Assembly (NCBI RefSeq): GCF_965363235.1
Contig: NC_134844.1
Coordinates: 76,005,497-76,069,496 of the forward strand
DNA length: 64,000 nt
Reading direction: 5' to 3'
Source: Mytilus galloprovincialis
Taxonomy: Eukaryota; Mollusca; Bivalvia; Mytilida; Mytilidae
How positions within the stretch are numbered: the first letter of the stretch is position 1; the number at the start of each line of letters is the position of its first letter. Below, in pieces: positions 53,421-64,000 of the stretch. The notes beneath the pieces were generated by a model. The model made no database searches, was not told the DNA's origin, and saw nothing but the letters and a program-made list of their open reading frames with translations. A program made the translations under genes and the position numbers.

Positions 53421-53621
53421 GCATGTTTTTTGTATATATTTTTTTTTAAAGATTTAGGTTAAAGGTTTTACAATTAGTTTTAATTAGTCTTATTTTCAAT
53501 ATTTTGATTTATAGACTATTTTTTTCCCTTTTTTCCCGTTTTGTAATGGAATTGTCAGTTCATCCCTAAGTATTATCCGCCTCTTCGTTCCTGTACTAGA
53601 AATGCTTAGTATTTTGTGTAG

Positions 53622-53781
53622 AGCTCCAGATGACAGTTTCCTTAGAAAGTGATGGGAAACTTATTGTTCATCGACAGGAAGAAACATGGAAGATCTGATC
53701 TTCTCGATGGTCTGGTTTCCATGGTCACTCTCTATGGGAGGATGTAACGGCAACCATTGTCTGTCGTATGCTAAATAAAAG
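53622..53781 (+). pseudogene. SRCR-domain exon A, pseudogenised copy
   Basis: 160-nt exon bounded by an acceptor (attttgtgtag) and a donor (AAAAG|GTAAAT). It encodes the first half of a scavenger receptor cysteine-rich domain (GKLIVHRQEETWK...SSRWSGF, VCRMLNK). The codon that should be the first domain cysteine is TGA; the intact minus-strand copy has TGC there. Its partner exon is at 55663-55882, 1.9 kb downstream, with families C, A and D repeats in the intron. Confidence 0.82.
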
Positions 53782-53939
53782 GTAAATAGTATTTTTCTGT
53801 TTTTCATATTCAAATGAGTATAACGTGTACATAATAGGATTTACATGTTCTACTCAAATGCCTGCGTAAGTGTTAAATCGTTTCAGAATATCACTAACTA
53901 TCATTCGTTTGATTAATTTCGTAAACGTGTTATATCATG

Positions 53940-54235
53940 TTTAACCCCGCCGCATTTTTGCGCCTGTCCCAAGTCAGGAGCCTCTGACCTTTGTTAGTCT
54001 TGAATTATTTTAAATTTTAGTTTGTTGCGTGCAATTCGGAGTTTAGTATGGTGTTCATTATCACTGAACTAGTATATATTTGTTTAGGGGCCAGTCGAAG
54101 GACGCCTCTAGGTGCGAGAATTTCTCGTTGCATTGAAGACCTGTTGGTGACCTGCTGATGTTGTCTGCTCTATGGTCGGGTTGTTGTCTCTTTGGCACAT
54201 TCCCCATTTCCATTCTCAATTTTATATTACCATAT
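53940..54235 (+). repeat. Dispersed repeat family C, near full length
   Basis: Begins 'tttaaccccgccgcattttt', includes 'cctgtcccaagtcaggagcc', and ends 'tccccatttccattctcaat' plus 'tttat'. The middle module ('ccccgcc.cat...aagt.aggagcct') is also present in family A at 54635-54675, so the two families share a segment but have different 3' ends. Confidence 0.75.
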
Positions 54236-54527
54236 TGTCCTAAGCCCTTGGGATCGTTGAACCGAATTTCACCAGCTGTATAATTAACCCCGTGCTAAAA
54301 TTTATGTATGAAAGACCATCAAATGATCATTGATCAAATAGTTGGAAAACATATTAAGTCTTAGATGCACGATTTTTTTTTATTAGTTATCGGCTAGGAA
54401 CTAGCTATCAGTTACAGCGAGTGCTCTCAGATCAGTCCAAAGTGTACTGTTGTTTGGATTTACAAGTACCTTGCCACGTCCACTCTGGATTTTTTTTTAG
54501 ATGTATTTATATTTGTATCATTTTAAT

Positions 54528-54940
54528 GAGTTAAGCCTATTTCAACTGTTTTTTATAGTTCGGTCTTATGTTGTACTGTTACACCAGCGTCACAGGTTAG
54601 GTGGAGAATTGGGACCACGCTAATATGTTCCACCCCGCCACATTATGTATGTAGGTGCCTTTCTTAAGTTAGGAGCCTTTAATTCAGTAGTTGTCGTTTG
54701 TTGATGTGTTACATTTTTTGTTTTTCGGGCATTTTATGGTACAAAAAGGCCATTAGTGTTCTTGTTGGAAACTGTTTCAGATTTGACATTTCGGGGCCTT
54801 TAATAGCTGACTATGGTGTATGGGCTTTGCTCATTGTAAACGGCCGTACGGTGACCTTTAGAAGTTAAGTTCTGTCATTGTATCTCTTTAGGAGAATTGT
54901 ATTATTGGCAATCATGCCACATTTCCTTTTTTCTATACAT
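54528..54940 (+). repeat. Dispersed repeat family A, near full length
   Basis: From 'tttcaactgttttttatagt' through 'ccccgccacattatgtatgt', 'ttcagtagttgtcgtttgtt', 'tagctgactatggtgtatgg' to 'gcaatcatgccacatttcc'. The longest copy in the window and the reference for the fragments listed elsewhere. Confidence 0.75.
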
Positions 54941-55254
54941 TTCACGGTTTTGTTTTTTCGTTTGTTTTTTCTTTTCAATCTTGTATCGACAATTGATAAC
55001 TGCGTCCAACTGGGTCTCTACAATTTTTTTTGTGATTTCGTGTATCGATCGTTCAATAACCGTAGGCTTCAAAACTTTACATGAGCGCCACTTATGAGTC
55101 TTAATAAAAACAAAACTTGTAAAACGAAACGCGCGACTATTGTGTCCAATTCTTGGCAAGGTATCTGATAAGTTATTACGACTATTTTTATTATGGCCCA
55201 TTTAAAGGCATTATATCATAGATAAAACCTAACACACGATATGCATACGTTTAA

Positions 55255-55405
55255 AAGAGGGACGAAAGATACCAAAGGGACAGTAAAACTCATAAATCGA
55301 AAATAAACTGACAACACCATGACTAAAAATACAAAAGACAAACAGACAAACAATAGTACACACGACACAACATAGAAAACTAAAGAATAAACAACACGAA
55401 TCCAA
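55255..55405 (-). repeat. Dispersed repeat family D (minus)
   Basis: Inverse of 61490-61640: 'gagggacgaaagataccaaa', 'gggacagtaaaactcataaa', 'caaacagacaaacaatagta', 'aataaacaacacgaatcc'. Confidence 0.75.
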
Positions 55406-55662
55406 TTTAACATTTACAGTCACAATAATGAACGAACAATTCCTTAAACATGTGCTTCTTTCTGTATCATTTGAGTAAAACTCAATTGAAACTGCAACAA
55501 ATCTAGTTTACCTGTTTAAGTTTTTCTTTTTTTACAGATACAACTATTCTTTGTAGTACTAAAACGAAACAATTTTCTTGATTTAGCAATGGAACCGCAA
55601 TACACATTTTGTACAATGCAACTTTTTTGTCAAGCCTAAACGAAATAAGTTTCATTTTGAAG

Positions 55663-55882
55663 CAATGGAACCGCAAAACACTTACCTTTCGATTCTCAAG
55701 AAATTCCAGCAACGGCAAATAACATACAATTGTACTATCCTAGAGGAGCTTCACATCTCGGTGATTGTTTCCATGGACGTATTAGTTTCAAGAATAATGG
55801 GTTATCTCCATGGGCACCTGCTGATTGCAACGAAGCATTAAGAAGCTCGACATATCGGGGTGGGGTACAATGCAGCATATAA
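55663..55882 (+). pseudogene. SRCR-domain exon B, pseudogenised copy
   Basis: Begins after the acceptor TTTCATTTTGAAG, in phase with exon A, and runs 73 codons to TAA. It encodes the second half of the SRCR domain (NGTAKHLPF, RGASHLGDC, APADCNEA, GGVQCS). The cysteine before PRGAS is Tyr (TAT), where the minus-strand copy has TGT; with the stop in exon A, two of six cysteine positions are lost. A partial duplicate of the exon start, 'tttagcaatggaaccgcaat', lies 85 bp upstream (about 55576). Confidence 0.82.
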
Positions 55883-57335
55883 ATATTTGAAATGTGCAGT
55901 CAATCCTCTGTTAAAATTTTCTATCCCCATTTTTCACAAACATTATAAACACTTTTGAATAAACAACAAGATGAATGCACACTGTTATATAATATACTCT
56001 CCAATGGATCAATGCCCTGAAAGTGATGTAGTCGTTCCATTGTAAGACCCTTTCGACATTTGGTAAATATTTTTAATTCATGCTCTGCAAAGTGTGCACA
56101 TTTTGAGATTAGAAAAAAAAGCTTCAAATAGTTTCAACCTCATCTCAGTGATTATAATACAATGTTGACTGCTGTACCTCTTTTTGTACATGTTTACCTC
56201 TTATTTGTTTTGTTCACACATTGTTGACATCATAATTGAAAGTTGTGTGACTGTCATACAAGAAAGAGGTTAAGCTAGTTATACAATCAAGAGTAATCCA
56301 ATATTGTGTGCAGTTTGATATGATAGTGCTTGAACCAATAAAAAAATTACAAAACTTGAATAAAATATATGCTTTTCTTATATTTTTGCATCTAACAATT
56401 ATTGTTAGTAATAGTGAAAAAACCTGCTCCAGGCATGTTGTATCATTATTATATTATTTACCTTCAGTTAGTGTTACTTTATTTATAATTATTTCGGAAT
56501 GTAAACAGATGAATATTTCAGAGATCTGACAACAAGATTCGTTACTTATTTCATAAATTAACCTGTTTTTTTTTATTCTATCGAATTCGAAGGTAATTCG
56601 ATTAACTATAAATGCAATATCATTATTATATATTCAATAAAATTTTCTATGTGTCATCTTATAAAGCACTCCAACAACAAAACATGAAAATTTTAGTCAT
56701 ATGAAGATTTGAAAGCGGTAAACAAAATCAGGGAAATGCTACAATTTAAGGGAGGAGTAGTGTAAAACATCGAAGACATGTAGGTGTTAATGAATAACTC
56801 ACTTTCCACTCGTGTTCAAATATCATATTGCAGGTGAAATAAAAATTCAAGTATATAATTGAAAAAAAGCTGTATGCGTACAATAAATTGTTATAAAAAA
56901 ACTTCAGGATGTACTAAGGTGAGGTTAGGTAAAAATTAATAAATTGAGAAATTGAAATTGATACTATAAGCTGGTAGAGCATCAATTAGGATAAAGATAA
57001 GCTAAAAATATTGATAGGTCATGGACCTCCTTTTCGAGATATTTGAGATTTAAGATATTGCGGGAAAAGGCTGACTCGGACTTTTACCTTATATTTGCAT
57101 TGGTATTATTTGGGTCTCGATACAAAAGAAGAAAATCAAGAATCTTCTGAAATTTTGGTAAATGACATTTTATAAGCTATTAAGTCTTATATGAAAAAAA
57201 TAAATGGGTGTTATGAGGCAAAATATTTGTTTTATTACATTGTATTGTATGGAAAAACACCAAGGAGTCCGAACATTTGACACAAATTCCAAAACCTCAC
57301 CTAAGTACATCCTTAATTGTTTTAATTATTAACGA
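55883..57335. other. Non-coding stretch with a family G fragment
   Basis: 56235-56295 carries a diverged piece of family G ('gtgtgactgtcatacaagaa', 'agaggttaagctagttatac'). No gene seen; the rest is AT-rich. Confidence 0.45.
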
Positions 57336-57339
57336 ATAA

Positions 57340-57650
57340 TTTAATTTTGGATGTAACGCGTCGTTTGATTGGCAGACAAAGTTTTGTCTATAAGCTCAAA
57401 TAAATAAGTTTGTCATGTGACCCTGTCGTCATCTATGTTTTCCCTAATTTATTCCTGCTAAAATCGAATGATAAGGAATGACTGTAAAATATTTTCTGTT
57501 CATTCGAAATAACATAAAAAAGGTAGTGAACACTTCAAAATAACACACTACGGAAGTTATTCAGTATGTACCACATTTTTGACGTTATTTATTCATAGAG
57601 AGAAAAAAAATATGACAGTCATTCCTTAAATAGATAAGGGTAGACGCAAA
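57340..57650. repeat. Dispersed repeat family E, diverged copy
   Basis: See 2725-2935. Here the central hairpin has decayed ('aggtagtgaacacttc...gtatgtaccacattttt'). Confidence 0.55.
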
Positions 57651-59059
57651 TAAGAACCAATATTAACCAACTATGATAACGTTGATGAACATATGATAAA
57701 TTCATCAAATCTAACTTCATCCTAGATCGTATAGAAACTAATTTATTGTAAAATGAGTGAGTCATTATGAAATTACATTTAATAGCCATTTTAGCAATTT
57801 TAATGTGATTGAAGTTTATGTCTATTAAATACAGACATTACTTACGCATATCATGAACATTGTAAATTTTAGAGCAAATACTTGATTTAACATAGAGACT
57901 ATAATCAAGTACGTATTATAATCGGTAAATTATATTCTAATTCGTTACCTCAAACGAATAAAAAGTATTTAAAAAATAAAAGCAACCACTTGTTTCATAG
58001 GAATAGCTCGCTAACATGTGTAGCTTACTTTTTTAATTTCATAAAACAAAATTAAATTTAAATCTCGATGTCATCACGATACGGCAATGCCGCTGTGAAG
58101 TACGCGACAGCCTACGGAGTAGAAAATCAAAATAAGAAATTATATATACATATAAAAGGTTATAATGACCAATCAAATAATGTCATACTATTCAAAAATT
58201 ACAAACATTCAGTAAGGTTGAAAGGGGAATCTTCACCTTAACTTAACTGAACTGTACTGAACTGTGTACGAACTTGACAATATTCCTTAACTAACATAAA
58301 CAAGAAAATTGGTTGCGCTTTTAAAATCCCGCGCTATTAACCAATCAAATGTCATACCTTATATTTACACGATGCGACAAATATTGACCAATCCGAAGTA
58401 TCATATGTTCAAAACACAAACCTATTTGTTTCATATAAATACCAAAAGATGACCACTATGCGGACACACACTCACGTGTACGTCAACTTCAATAAATACA
58501 TTTATATTCGTCTAGAGTGTCTGATGAGCAGTACAGTGCACGTGATATTTATACAGTTTGTATGTGGCTATTTATGCCACTTTAACGCCTATATAGTTAC
58601 ACCATTTACGTTAACATTAATATTGTAACTTTTCAGGGTCAATATAAAGATTGCATCCAGATACATAAGATACACTTACATAGCAGATATTCAATGCATT
58701 GGTTCAGCTACCTACACTTTAATTGACATTGAACAAGACAAGTGGTTATATTCGAGTTTATTTCGCATGTTAGTAAAAAAAATATATTACCATGTTTCTG
58801 ACAAAATTTTGCAGAGAAGTGACAACATTTTTATACCATTAACATGACTAAGTACATGATATGACTTTGTACAGTTGCAACATAGTATGTTAGAATGATT
58901 TGCCAGTCATACACTGACGTTTCCAAATGAGTTAAAAGTGACAGCACTAGAAAATATGACTGCATGGTGACGTATTGTGCACTAACCGTAATATTTAGAA
59001 GATTATTATTATTAAAAAGGAAGAATAACTGAATGCAACACTTATATTTTGAGTAGTCA
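57651..59059. other. Non-coding stretch, no gene seen
   Basis: AT-rich, with one short 'actgaactgtactgaactgt' duplication near 58246-58265. The minus frame 59184-58831 lies partly on a family C repeat and is not a gene. Confidence 0.45.
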
Positions 59060-59190
59060 GCTGAGGCGCACCTTTGGGTGCGGGATTTTCTCGCTGCGTT
59101 GAAGACCAATTTGTGGCCTACGGCTGTATTCAGCCTATGATAAAGTTGTTGTCTCTGTGACATATTCCCCATTTCCATTCTCAATTTTAT
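59060..59190 (+). repeat. Dispersed repeat family C, 3' part
   Basis: 'gggtgcgggattttctcgct...gttgaagacc...ttgttgtctctgtgacatat...tccccatttccattctcaat'. Confidence 0.75.
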
Positions 59191-59329
59191 GTTATCTTAC
59201 CAACTAATACTGAGTATTGTACATGCTATATTTCAGATTATACAACACAATATGATAAACCTTTGCACTGATATTTATTGGAATCGAGTTCTTTCTTACA
59301 ACGCATTTAACTGTACATTGCTGTATTCT

Positions 59330-60651
59330 TAGCTCACCTGGGCCGAAGGGCCAAGTGAGCTTTTCTCATCACTTTGCATCCGGCGTCCGTCTTCGTCGTC
59401 CGTCGTCGTTAGCTTTTACAAAAATCTTCTCCTCTGAAACTACTGGGCCAAATTAAACCAAACTTGGCCACAATCATCATTGGGGTATCTAGTTTAAAAA
59501 ATATATGGCGTGACACGGCTAACCAACCAAGATGGCCGCCATGGCTAAAATTAGAACATAGGAGTAAAATGTACATTTTGGCTTATAACTCTGAAACCAA
59601 AGCATTTAGAGCAAATCTGACTGGGGTAAAATTGTATATCATGTCAAGATCTATCTGCCCTGAAATTTTCAGACGAATCGGACAACCCGTTGTTGTGTTG
59701 CTTCCTTGGAATTGGCAATTTTAAGGAAATTATACCGTTAATGGGCTATTATCTTGAATATTATTATAGATAGAGATAAACTGTAAACAGCAATAATGTT
59801 CACCAAAGTAAGATTAACAAATAAGTCAACATGACCGAAATGATAAGCTGACCCCTTTAGGAGTTATTGCCCTTTATAGTAAATGTTGACCAATTTTTTG
59901 TAAATTTTTGTAATCTTTTACAAAAATCTTCTCCTCTGAAACTGCTGGGCTAAATTTAACCAAACTTGGCCATAATCATTATTGGGGTATCTTATTTAAA
60001 AAATGTGTGGCATGATCCCGCCAACCAACCAAGATGGCCACTATGGCTAAAAAAAAAAGAACATAGGGATGAAATGTAGATTTTGGCTTATATCTCTGAA
60101 ACCACAGCATTTAGAGCAATCTGACGTGGGGTTAAATTGTTTATCAGGTCTATCTTCCCTGAAATTTTCAGACAAATTGGACAACCTGTTTTTGGGTTGC
60201 TGCCCCTGAATTAGTAATTTTAAGGAAATGTTTGCAGATTTTGGTTATTATCGTTATAACGTTTATGGGCTATTATCTTGAATATTATTATAGATAGAGA
60301 TGCACTGTAAACAGCAATAATGTTCAGCAAAAAAAGATCTACAAATAAGGCAACATGACCAAAATTGTCAATTGACCCCTTAAGGAGTTATTGCCCTCTA
60401 TAGTCAATTGTTAACAATTTTCATCAATTTGTTAATTTTTGTAAATTTTTAGGAAATATTTTCCACTGTAATTACTGGGCCAAGTTCATTATCGATAGAG
60501 ATAATTGTAGCAACAAGAATGTTCAGTAAAAAAGATCTACAAACACATTACCATCACCAAAACACCATTTGTCATGATTTTTTTTGTGGCCATTGTTAAT
60601 ATGCACATAGACCAAGGTTAGCGACACAGGTTCTTAATAGCCTCTAGTTGT
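59330..60651 (+). repeat. Long dispersed repeat with hairpin head and about 500-bp internal repeats
   Basis: Opens with a hairpin 'agctcacctgg.ccgaaggg.ccaagtgagct', then two internal units of about 500 bp starting 'ttttacaaaaatcttctcct' (59416 and 59917) and a shortened third (about 60450, 'tttccactgtaattactggg'). Ends 'gcgacacaggttcttaatag' plus 'cctctagtt'. The head hairpin and tail are familiar from a very abundant bivalve repeat. Frames inside are not genes. Confidence 0.75.
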
Positions 60652-61364
60652 CATTTTTTATAGGTTAAAATATCTATACATTTGTATTTCAGGAACATTT
60701 TTTAGATTGTATGTACTAAGGATTCTCTTCTCCATTAATCTAATATCTTTATTACCAATCCGAGCTGTGTGATCGCATCGGGTTCATTGATGGAATTATG
60801 ATTTTGTTCAAAATCAAAATTTACAAGTTTGTAATGAAATATTGGTAACATACATGTACCATCAATCAATATCAATATATTAGAGATGCTTATTTGTTTT
60901 CTGTGTGTACACATTGGACGAAGAGTAGTTGCTTAGGTAATGGAACATTTCCGAAAGTCAGATATATTAGTTGTAAACTTTATAAAATATAAATTATATA
61001 TATATATATAGTTCACCTTTTAAGGGACGAAATTGGAATCGAAAATACTTATACAAATTTTCAAAACTCACTCCAAAGGTATACATTAATGGTAAAAATA
61101 AGTTATAGCGCAAACTTTACAGGCAACGACACCGGGGAGCCAATATAACAAGCAAGGTATACATTAGTGGCCGTAATAATAATCTAGATTCAGTTTGATT
61201 AAAGTATGAAATCGGGAATACCGGTGGGCAATCATTAGATATTTTACAGGTTCAACTTATTTTGTTCCTAAAGTTATTGATTGCGAACAGATGTTGCAAG
61301 TACACCCTTTTTGTTGAAGTTTTTGTTAGTATAATTCGTATGACACTGTCTGTTTGAAATTTTG
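60652..61364. other. Non-coding stretch, no gene seen
   Basis: Contains an (AT)n run at about 60995-61010 and otherwise nothing recognisable. Confidence 0.45.
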
Positions 61365-61640
61365 AGTCAGTTTTGTTACTTGTCTGTGATGTAGGTTTAC
61401 ATAGTTTAGCAACACGACGAGTTCCACATGTGGAGCAGGATCTGCTTACCCCTCCGGAGCACCTGAGATCACCCCTGTATTTTGGTGGGGTTCGTGTTGT
61501 TTATTCTTTAGTTTTCTATGTTGTGTATTGTGTACTTTTGTTTGTCTGTTTGTCTTTTTACTTTAAGCCATGGCGTTCTCAGTTTATTTTCGATTTATGA
61601 GTTTGACTGTCCCTCTGATATCTTTCGTCCCTCTTTGGAG
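61365..61640 (+). repeat. Dispersed repeat family D
   Basis: 'gttccacatgtggagcagga', 'tctgcttacccctccggagc', 'ggtggggttcgtgttgttta' and 'atctttcgtccctcttt' in order; the 3' half matches 55255-55405 in inverse orientation. A PvuII-free, Cys-rich frame through it is a repeat artefact. Confidence 0.75.
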
Positions 61641-62165
61641 TACAATCATAGCTTCAGCAAATGTAATCGCTCTCTGTAACAGCAATTATCATCTAAAATC
61701 AAATCACTTAGTATCACAACATAACACAGATTAAGTTCATTTGTCATTCTGATTTCGTTTCAATCAATTTTTGAAAAAGGATAAAAGGTAAAATAACAAT
61801 AATAGCAATCTCATAGAAAAATCAATTCGAAAGTCTCATGACAAAATCAAAACCTCAAACACATCAAAAAAATAATAGAAAAACAGCTGTAACATTCCCG
61901 AATAGCTGACTGACCGGACAATAAAAAAGGTTGGATTAAACCTGGTTGTATAGCTTGGTTTAGCTCTCATTTGTTTGAAAGTCGCAAAAAAAGCAACAAA
62001 ATACATGAATTTTCGGTAATTGGTTTATTGGAGAGTATGCTAAATAAGATTGTGTATACATCTTGCTGGCAGCTATTTATTCAAAAGAATTTATAATGTT
62101 TGAAAAAAGAATGTGGATTGCAAGTTTTACTAAACGAATCCAAGTTTTCAAAGTATGTTAATTAT
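61641..62165. other. 3' flank of the minus-strand SRCR gene
   Basis: Presumed 3'UTR and downstream DNA of the SRCR gene. No other content recognised. Confidence 0.4.
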
Positions 62166-62388
62166 TCAATTGCTGCATTGTACACCACCACGATATGTGC
62201 TATGCATTACTGCTTCGTTGCAATCACCTGGTGCCCATGGAGATAACATATAATTCTGGAAGTCAAGACGTCCATAGAAACAATCTCCGAGATGTGAAGC
62301 TCCTCTTGGACAATACACTTGTTGTATGTTATTTGCCGTCACTTGGATTTCTTGTGAAGCGAAAGGTAAGTGTTGTGCGGTTCCATTG
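62166..62388 (-). CDS. SRCR-domain protein, last exon (domain second half)
   Basis: Begins after TTTCATTTTGAAG (minus), phase-matched to exon A, and runs 74 codons to a TGA. It carries the second half of a scavenger receptor cysteine-rich domain: NGTAQHLPF, VYCPRGASHLGDC, GDCNEAV, RGGVQCSN, giving four cysteines. With the two in exon A the domain has six, and it is split over two exons, both features of group A SRCR domains. SRCR proteins are secreted or cell-surface binding proteins, often in innate immunity; the rest of this protein lies in unseen upstream exons. The domain is C-terminal, with only one residue after the last Cys pair region. Confidence 0.8.
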
Positions 62389-62989
62389 CTTCAAAATGAA
62401 ACTTATTTCGTTTAGACTTTACAAAAAAAGTTGCATTGTACAAGATAGGGAAATTTGACGAACATTAGTTAAGTTATACTCGTTCGTTTTGTGAACCAGA
62501 TATTTTCACGAAATGGCAAAGAACAAAGCATATTTTCATAACTTTGTTGCACTAATTAAAAGGACTTTAAATTTTGAAAAAAAACACATATTTAGTTGAG
62601 ATATTATCAAAATTAGCAGAATTAAAACTTCCTCACTAAACAAGTTCATTAAAAGAAACAAAAATCGTTAGTATGTCGACTAAGGCCGTTAGTTTTTCCG
62701 TTTGTATTGTTTTACATTGTCATATCGGGGGCTTTTAAAGCTAACTATGCGGGATGGGCTTTGCTCATTGTTGAAGGCCCTACGTTTACCTATAGTTGAT
62801 AATTTATGTGTCATTTTGGTCTCATGTGGACAGTTGTCTCATTGGCAATCATACCACACCTTTTTTTGTTTATATTGAATGGTATTCTGTGACATTGAAC
62901 ACTTAAGCAGTAATTTGACTTCAACATGCGTATCACATAAGGTAACAATATAAATCTTTCAATTTTGAATACTTAATAATACTATCTAC
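62389..62989 (-). other. SRCR gene intron between exons A and B
   Basis: About 600 bp. The end next to exon B is homologous to the matching intron end of the plus-strand copy ('ttgtacaatgcaactttttt'), so the duplication included intron sequence. Confidence 0.6.
62682..62874 (+). repeat. Dispersed repeat family A, 3' part (inside SRCR intron)
   Basis: 'aaggccgttagtttttccgt', 'gctaactatgcgggatgggc', 'tgttgaaggccctacg', 'gcaatcataccacacct'. Confidence 0.8.
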
Positions 62990-63149
62990 CTTTTATTTAG
63001 CATACGACAGACAGTGGTTGCCGTTACATCATCCCACAGAGAGTTACCTTGGTAATCAGACCATCGAGAAGAGCATATTTCCCATGTTTTTCCCAGTCTA
63101 TGAACAATTACCTTTCCATCACCTTCTAAAGAAACTGTCATCTGAAGCT
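62990..63149 (-). CDS. SRCR-domain protein, penultimate exon (domain first half)
   Basis: 160 nt, the same length as its plus-strand counterpart, with acceptor (attttttgtag) and donor (AAAAG|GTAGAT). It encodes VSLEGDGKVIVHRLGKTWEI, then CSSRWSDY and TTVCRMLNK: the N-terminal strand, the W..C..W signature and the VCR.L motif of an SRCR domain, with both expected cysteines. The frame stays open a little upstream of the acceptor, but that part is intron-like (A/T-rich). Earlier exons are not identified in the remaining 850 bp. Confidence 0.8.
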
Positions 63150-63837
63150 CTACAAAAAATATCATATAATTTTTTAGTGCTGGAAAATTCATATGGAGGC
63201 AGATGATCCAAACGAATATTCAGTGACATAAGTCAAAAATGAACAAGTGGCAATCCCCCTTCAAAAAAAAAAGCGCCGGAAAAAAACCAACAAATCAATA
63301 CACCGAAAACTTAGACCAAGATGGACCTATTGAAAAATCGGAGGGAGGATCAAAGGTGTTCCGGGAAAGAATATAGATCCTGTTCCACATGTATTGTCCG
63401 TCCTTTTACTTGTGTAAGTACAAAACGGGTCAAAAGTCAACTACTGCTAGATTATATTCGAGAGAGAAAAAAGGACAGGATAGCAGATGGGACTATTTAA
63501 ACATATCTGTCGTCAACGACAAGCTGAATGCACTACACAGTTTTGCTTGGATGGACACTTAATTAAAAGCAATACAGGTTCGGCCGGATAATTCTGCTAA
63601 CGAGGAATATCGAATTGGTTATGCGGGATGTCGACATAAACATGAACCGCCATATCCAGTCCAAATGATGATAAACAAACCAATAATTCGTGTAAAGGCA
63701 ATTATATTCTACCAAAATTTAAAGAAAACAGATTGCAAAACTCCTTGTAGCGCCTATTGCATTTTATAATCCGATCCCATCCAGTATACGATATTTTGTC
63801 GAATAAATCCAGCAAAAAAATGGTTATTTAAATGTAT
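63150..63837. other. Upstream intron of the SRCR gene, no exon seen
   Basis: No further SRCR or signal-peptide exon recognised before the window edge. Confidence 0.4.
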
Positions 63838-63972
63838 ACTGAAGGACGCCTCCGGGTGCGAGAATTTCTCGTTGCATTGAAGACCTGTTGGTGACCTTCT
63901 GCTGTTGTCTGCTCTATGGTCGGGTTGTTGTCTTTTTGACATATTCCCCATTTCCATTCTCAATTTTATTTA
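63838..63972 (+). repeat. Dispersed repeat family C, 3' part
   Basis: 'gaaggacgcctccgggtgcg', 'agaatttctcgttgcattga', 'ctctatggtcgggttgttgt', 'tccccatttccattctcaat'. Confidence 0.8.
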
Positions 63973-64000
63973 TAAATCATTAAAACAAATCAAAACGAAA

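Noticed and set aside
58831..59184. 117-codon minus-strand frame
   Set aside because: Its N-terminal half is family C repeat (the same start recurs at 63963); no domain.
61373..61600. Plus-strand frame with signal-peptide-like hydrophobic stretch
   Set aside because: Lies wholly in dispersed family D, which recurs inverted at 55255-55405.

Overview
This is eukaryotic, AT-rich, repeat-dense DNA. It most likely comes from a marine bivalve, probably a mytilid mussel. Host coding sequence is split by GT-AG introns, and several dispersed repeat families have the look of bivalve repeats (the hairpin 'AGCTCACCTGG...AAGTGAGCT' family, the 'CCATGAAAATGAGGTCAAGG' family, and a family ending 'GGCAATCATACCACATC'). 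The species call is inference; no marker gene is present.

Host genes are few. (1) A compact NUPR1-like (nuclear protein 1) gene lies on the minus strand at 5540-5752. (2) A three-exon gene on the plus strand (18269-30926) encodes a 132-residue proline-rich protein with one membrane helix at its extreme C-terminus. Its 11.5-kb second intron carries a large foldback transposon, and its 3'UTR is split by an 11-kb BEL/Pao retrotransposon. (3) Two inverted copies of the last two exons of an SRCR-domain gene lie at the right end. The plus copy (53622-55882) is a pseudogene with lesions at two disulphide cysteines. The minus copy (63149-62166) is intact as far as the window shows.

Most of the remaining structure is mobile DNA. 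From left to right: two short inverted-repeat elements with 5-bp duplications (6.4-6.8 kb); a 793-bp foldback MITE built of about 10-bp CCGTT words (11397-12189); a 224-bp inverted-repeat insert with a 19-bp flanking duplication (17059-17282); an 8.4-kb foldback element with 8-bp duplication ACGATTCG (21442-29859), whose arms are tandem arrays of about 328-bp units and whose loop holds a dead LINE; a BEL/Pao element with near-identical LTRs and 5-bp duplication ACAGA (31025-42046) that carries three coding lesions and has a LINE inserted in its 5' LTR (39499-41722); and a DIRS/Ngaro-type tyrosine-recombinase retrotransposon with split direct repeats A1...B1-A2-B2 (43210-51357). The last is itself split by a 2.9-kb terminal-inverted-repeat element (46041-48984) that carries a two-exon zinc-finger-like gene and a LINE reverse-transcriptase fragment.

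The remainder is introns and intergenic DNA with minisatellites of 27, 31 and 43 bp and many dispersed repeat copies. No CRISPR array, rRNA, tRNA or bacterial-type operon was seen. The most unusual items are the 8.4-kb foldback element, the multiply switching CCGTT foldback MITE, the nested DIRS locus, and the contrast between near-identical LTRs and a broken coding region in the BEL/Pao copy.
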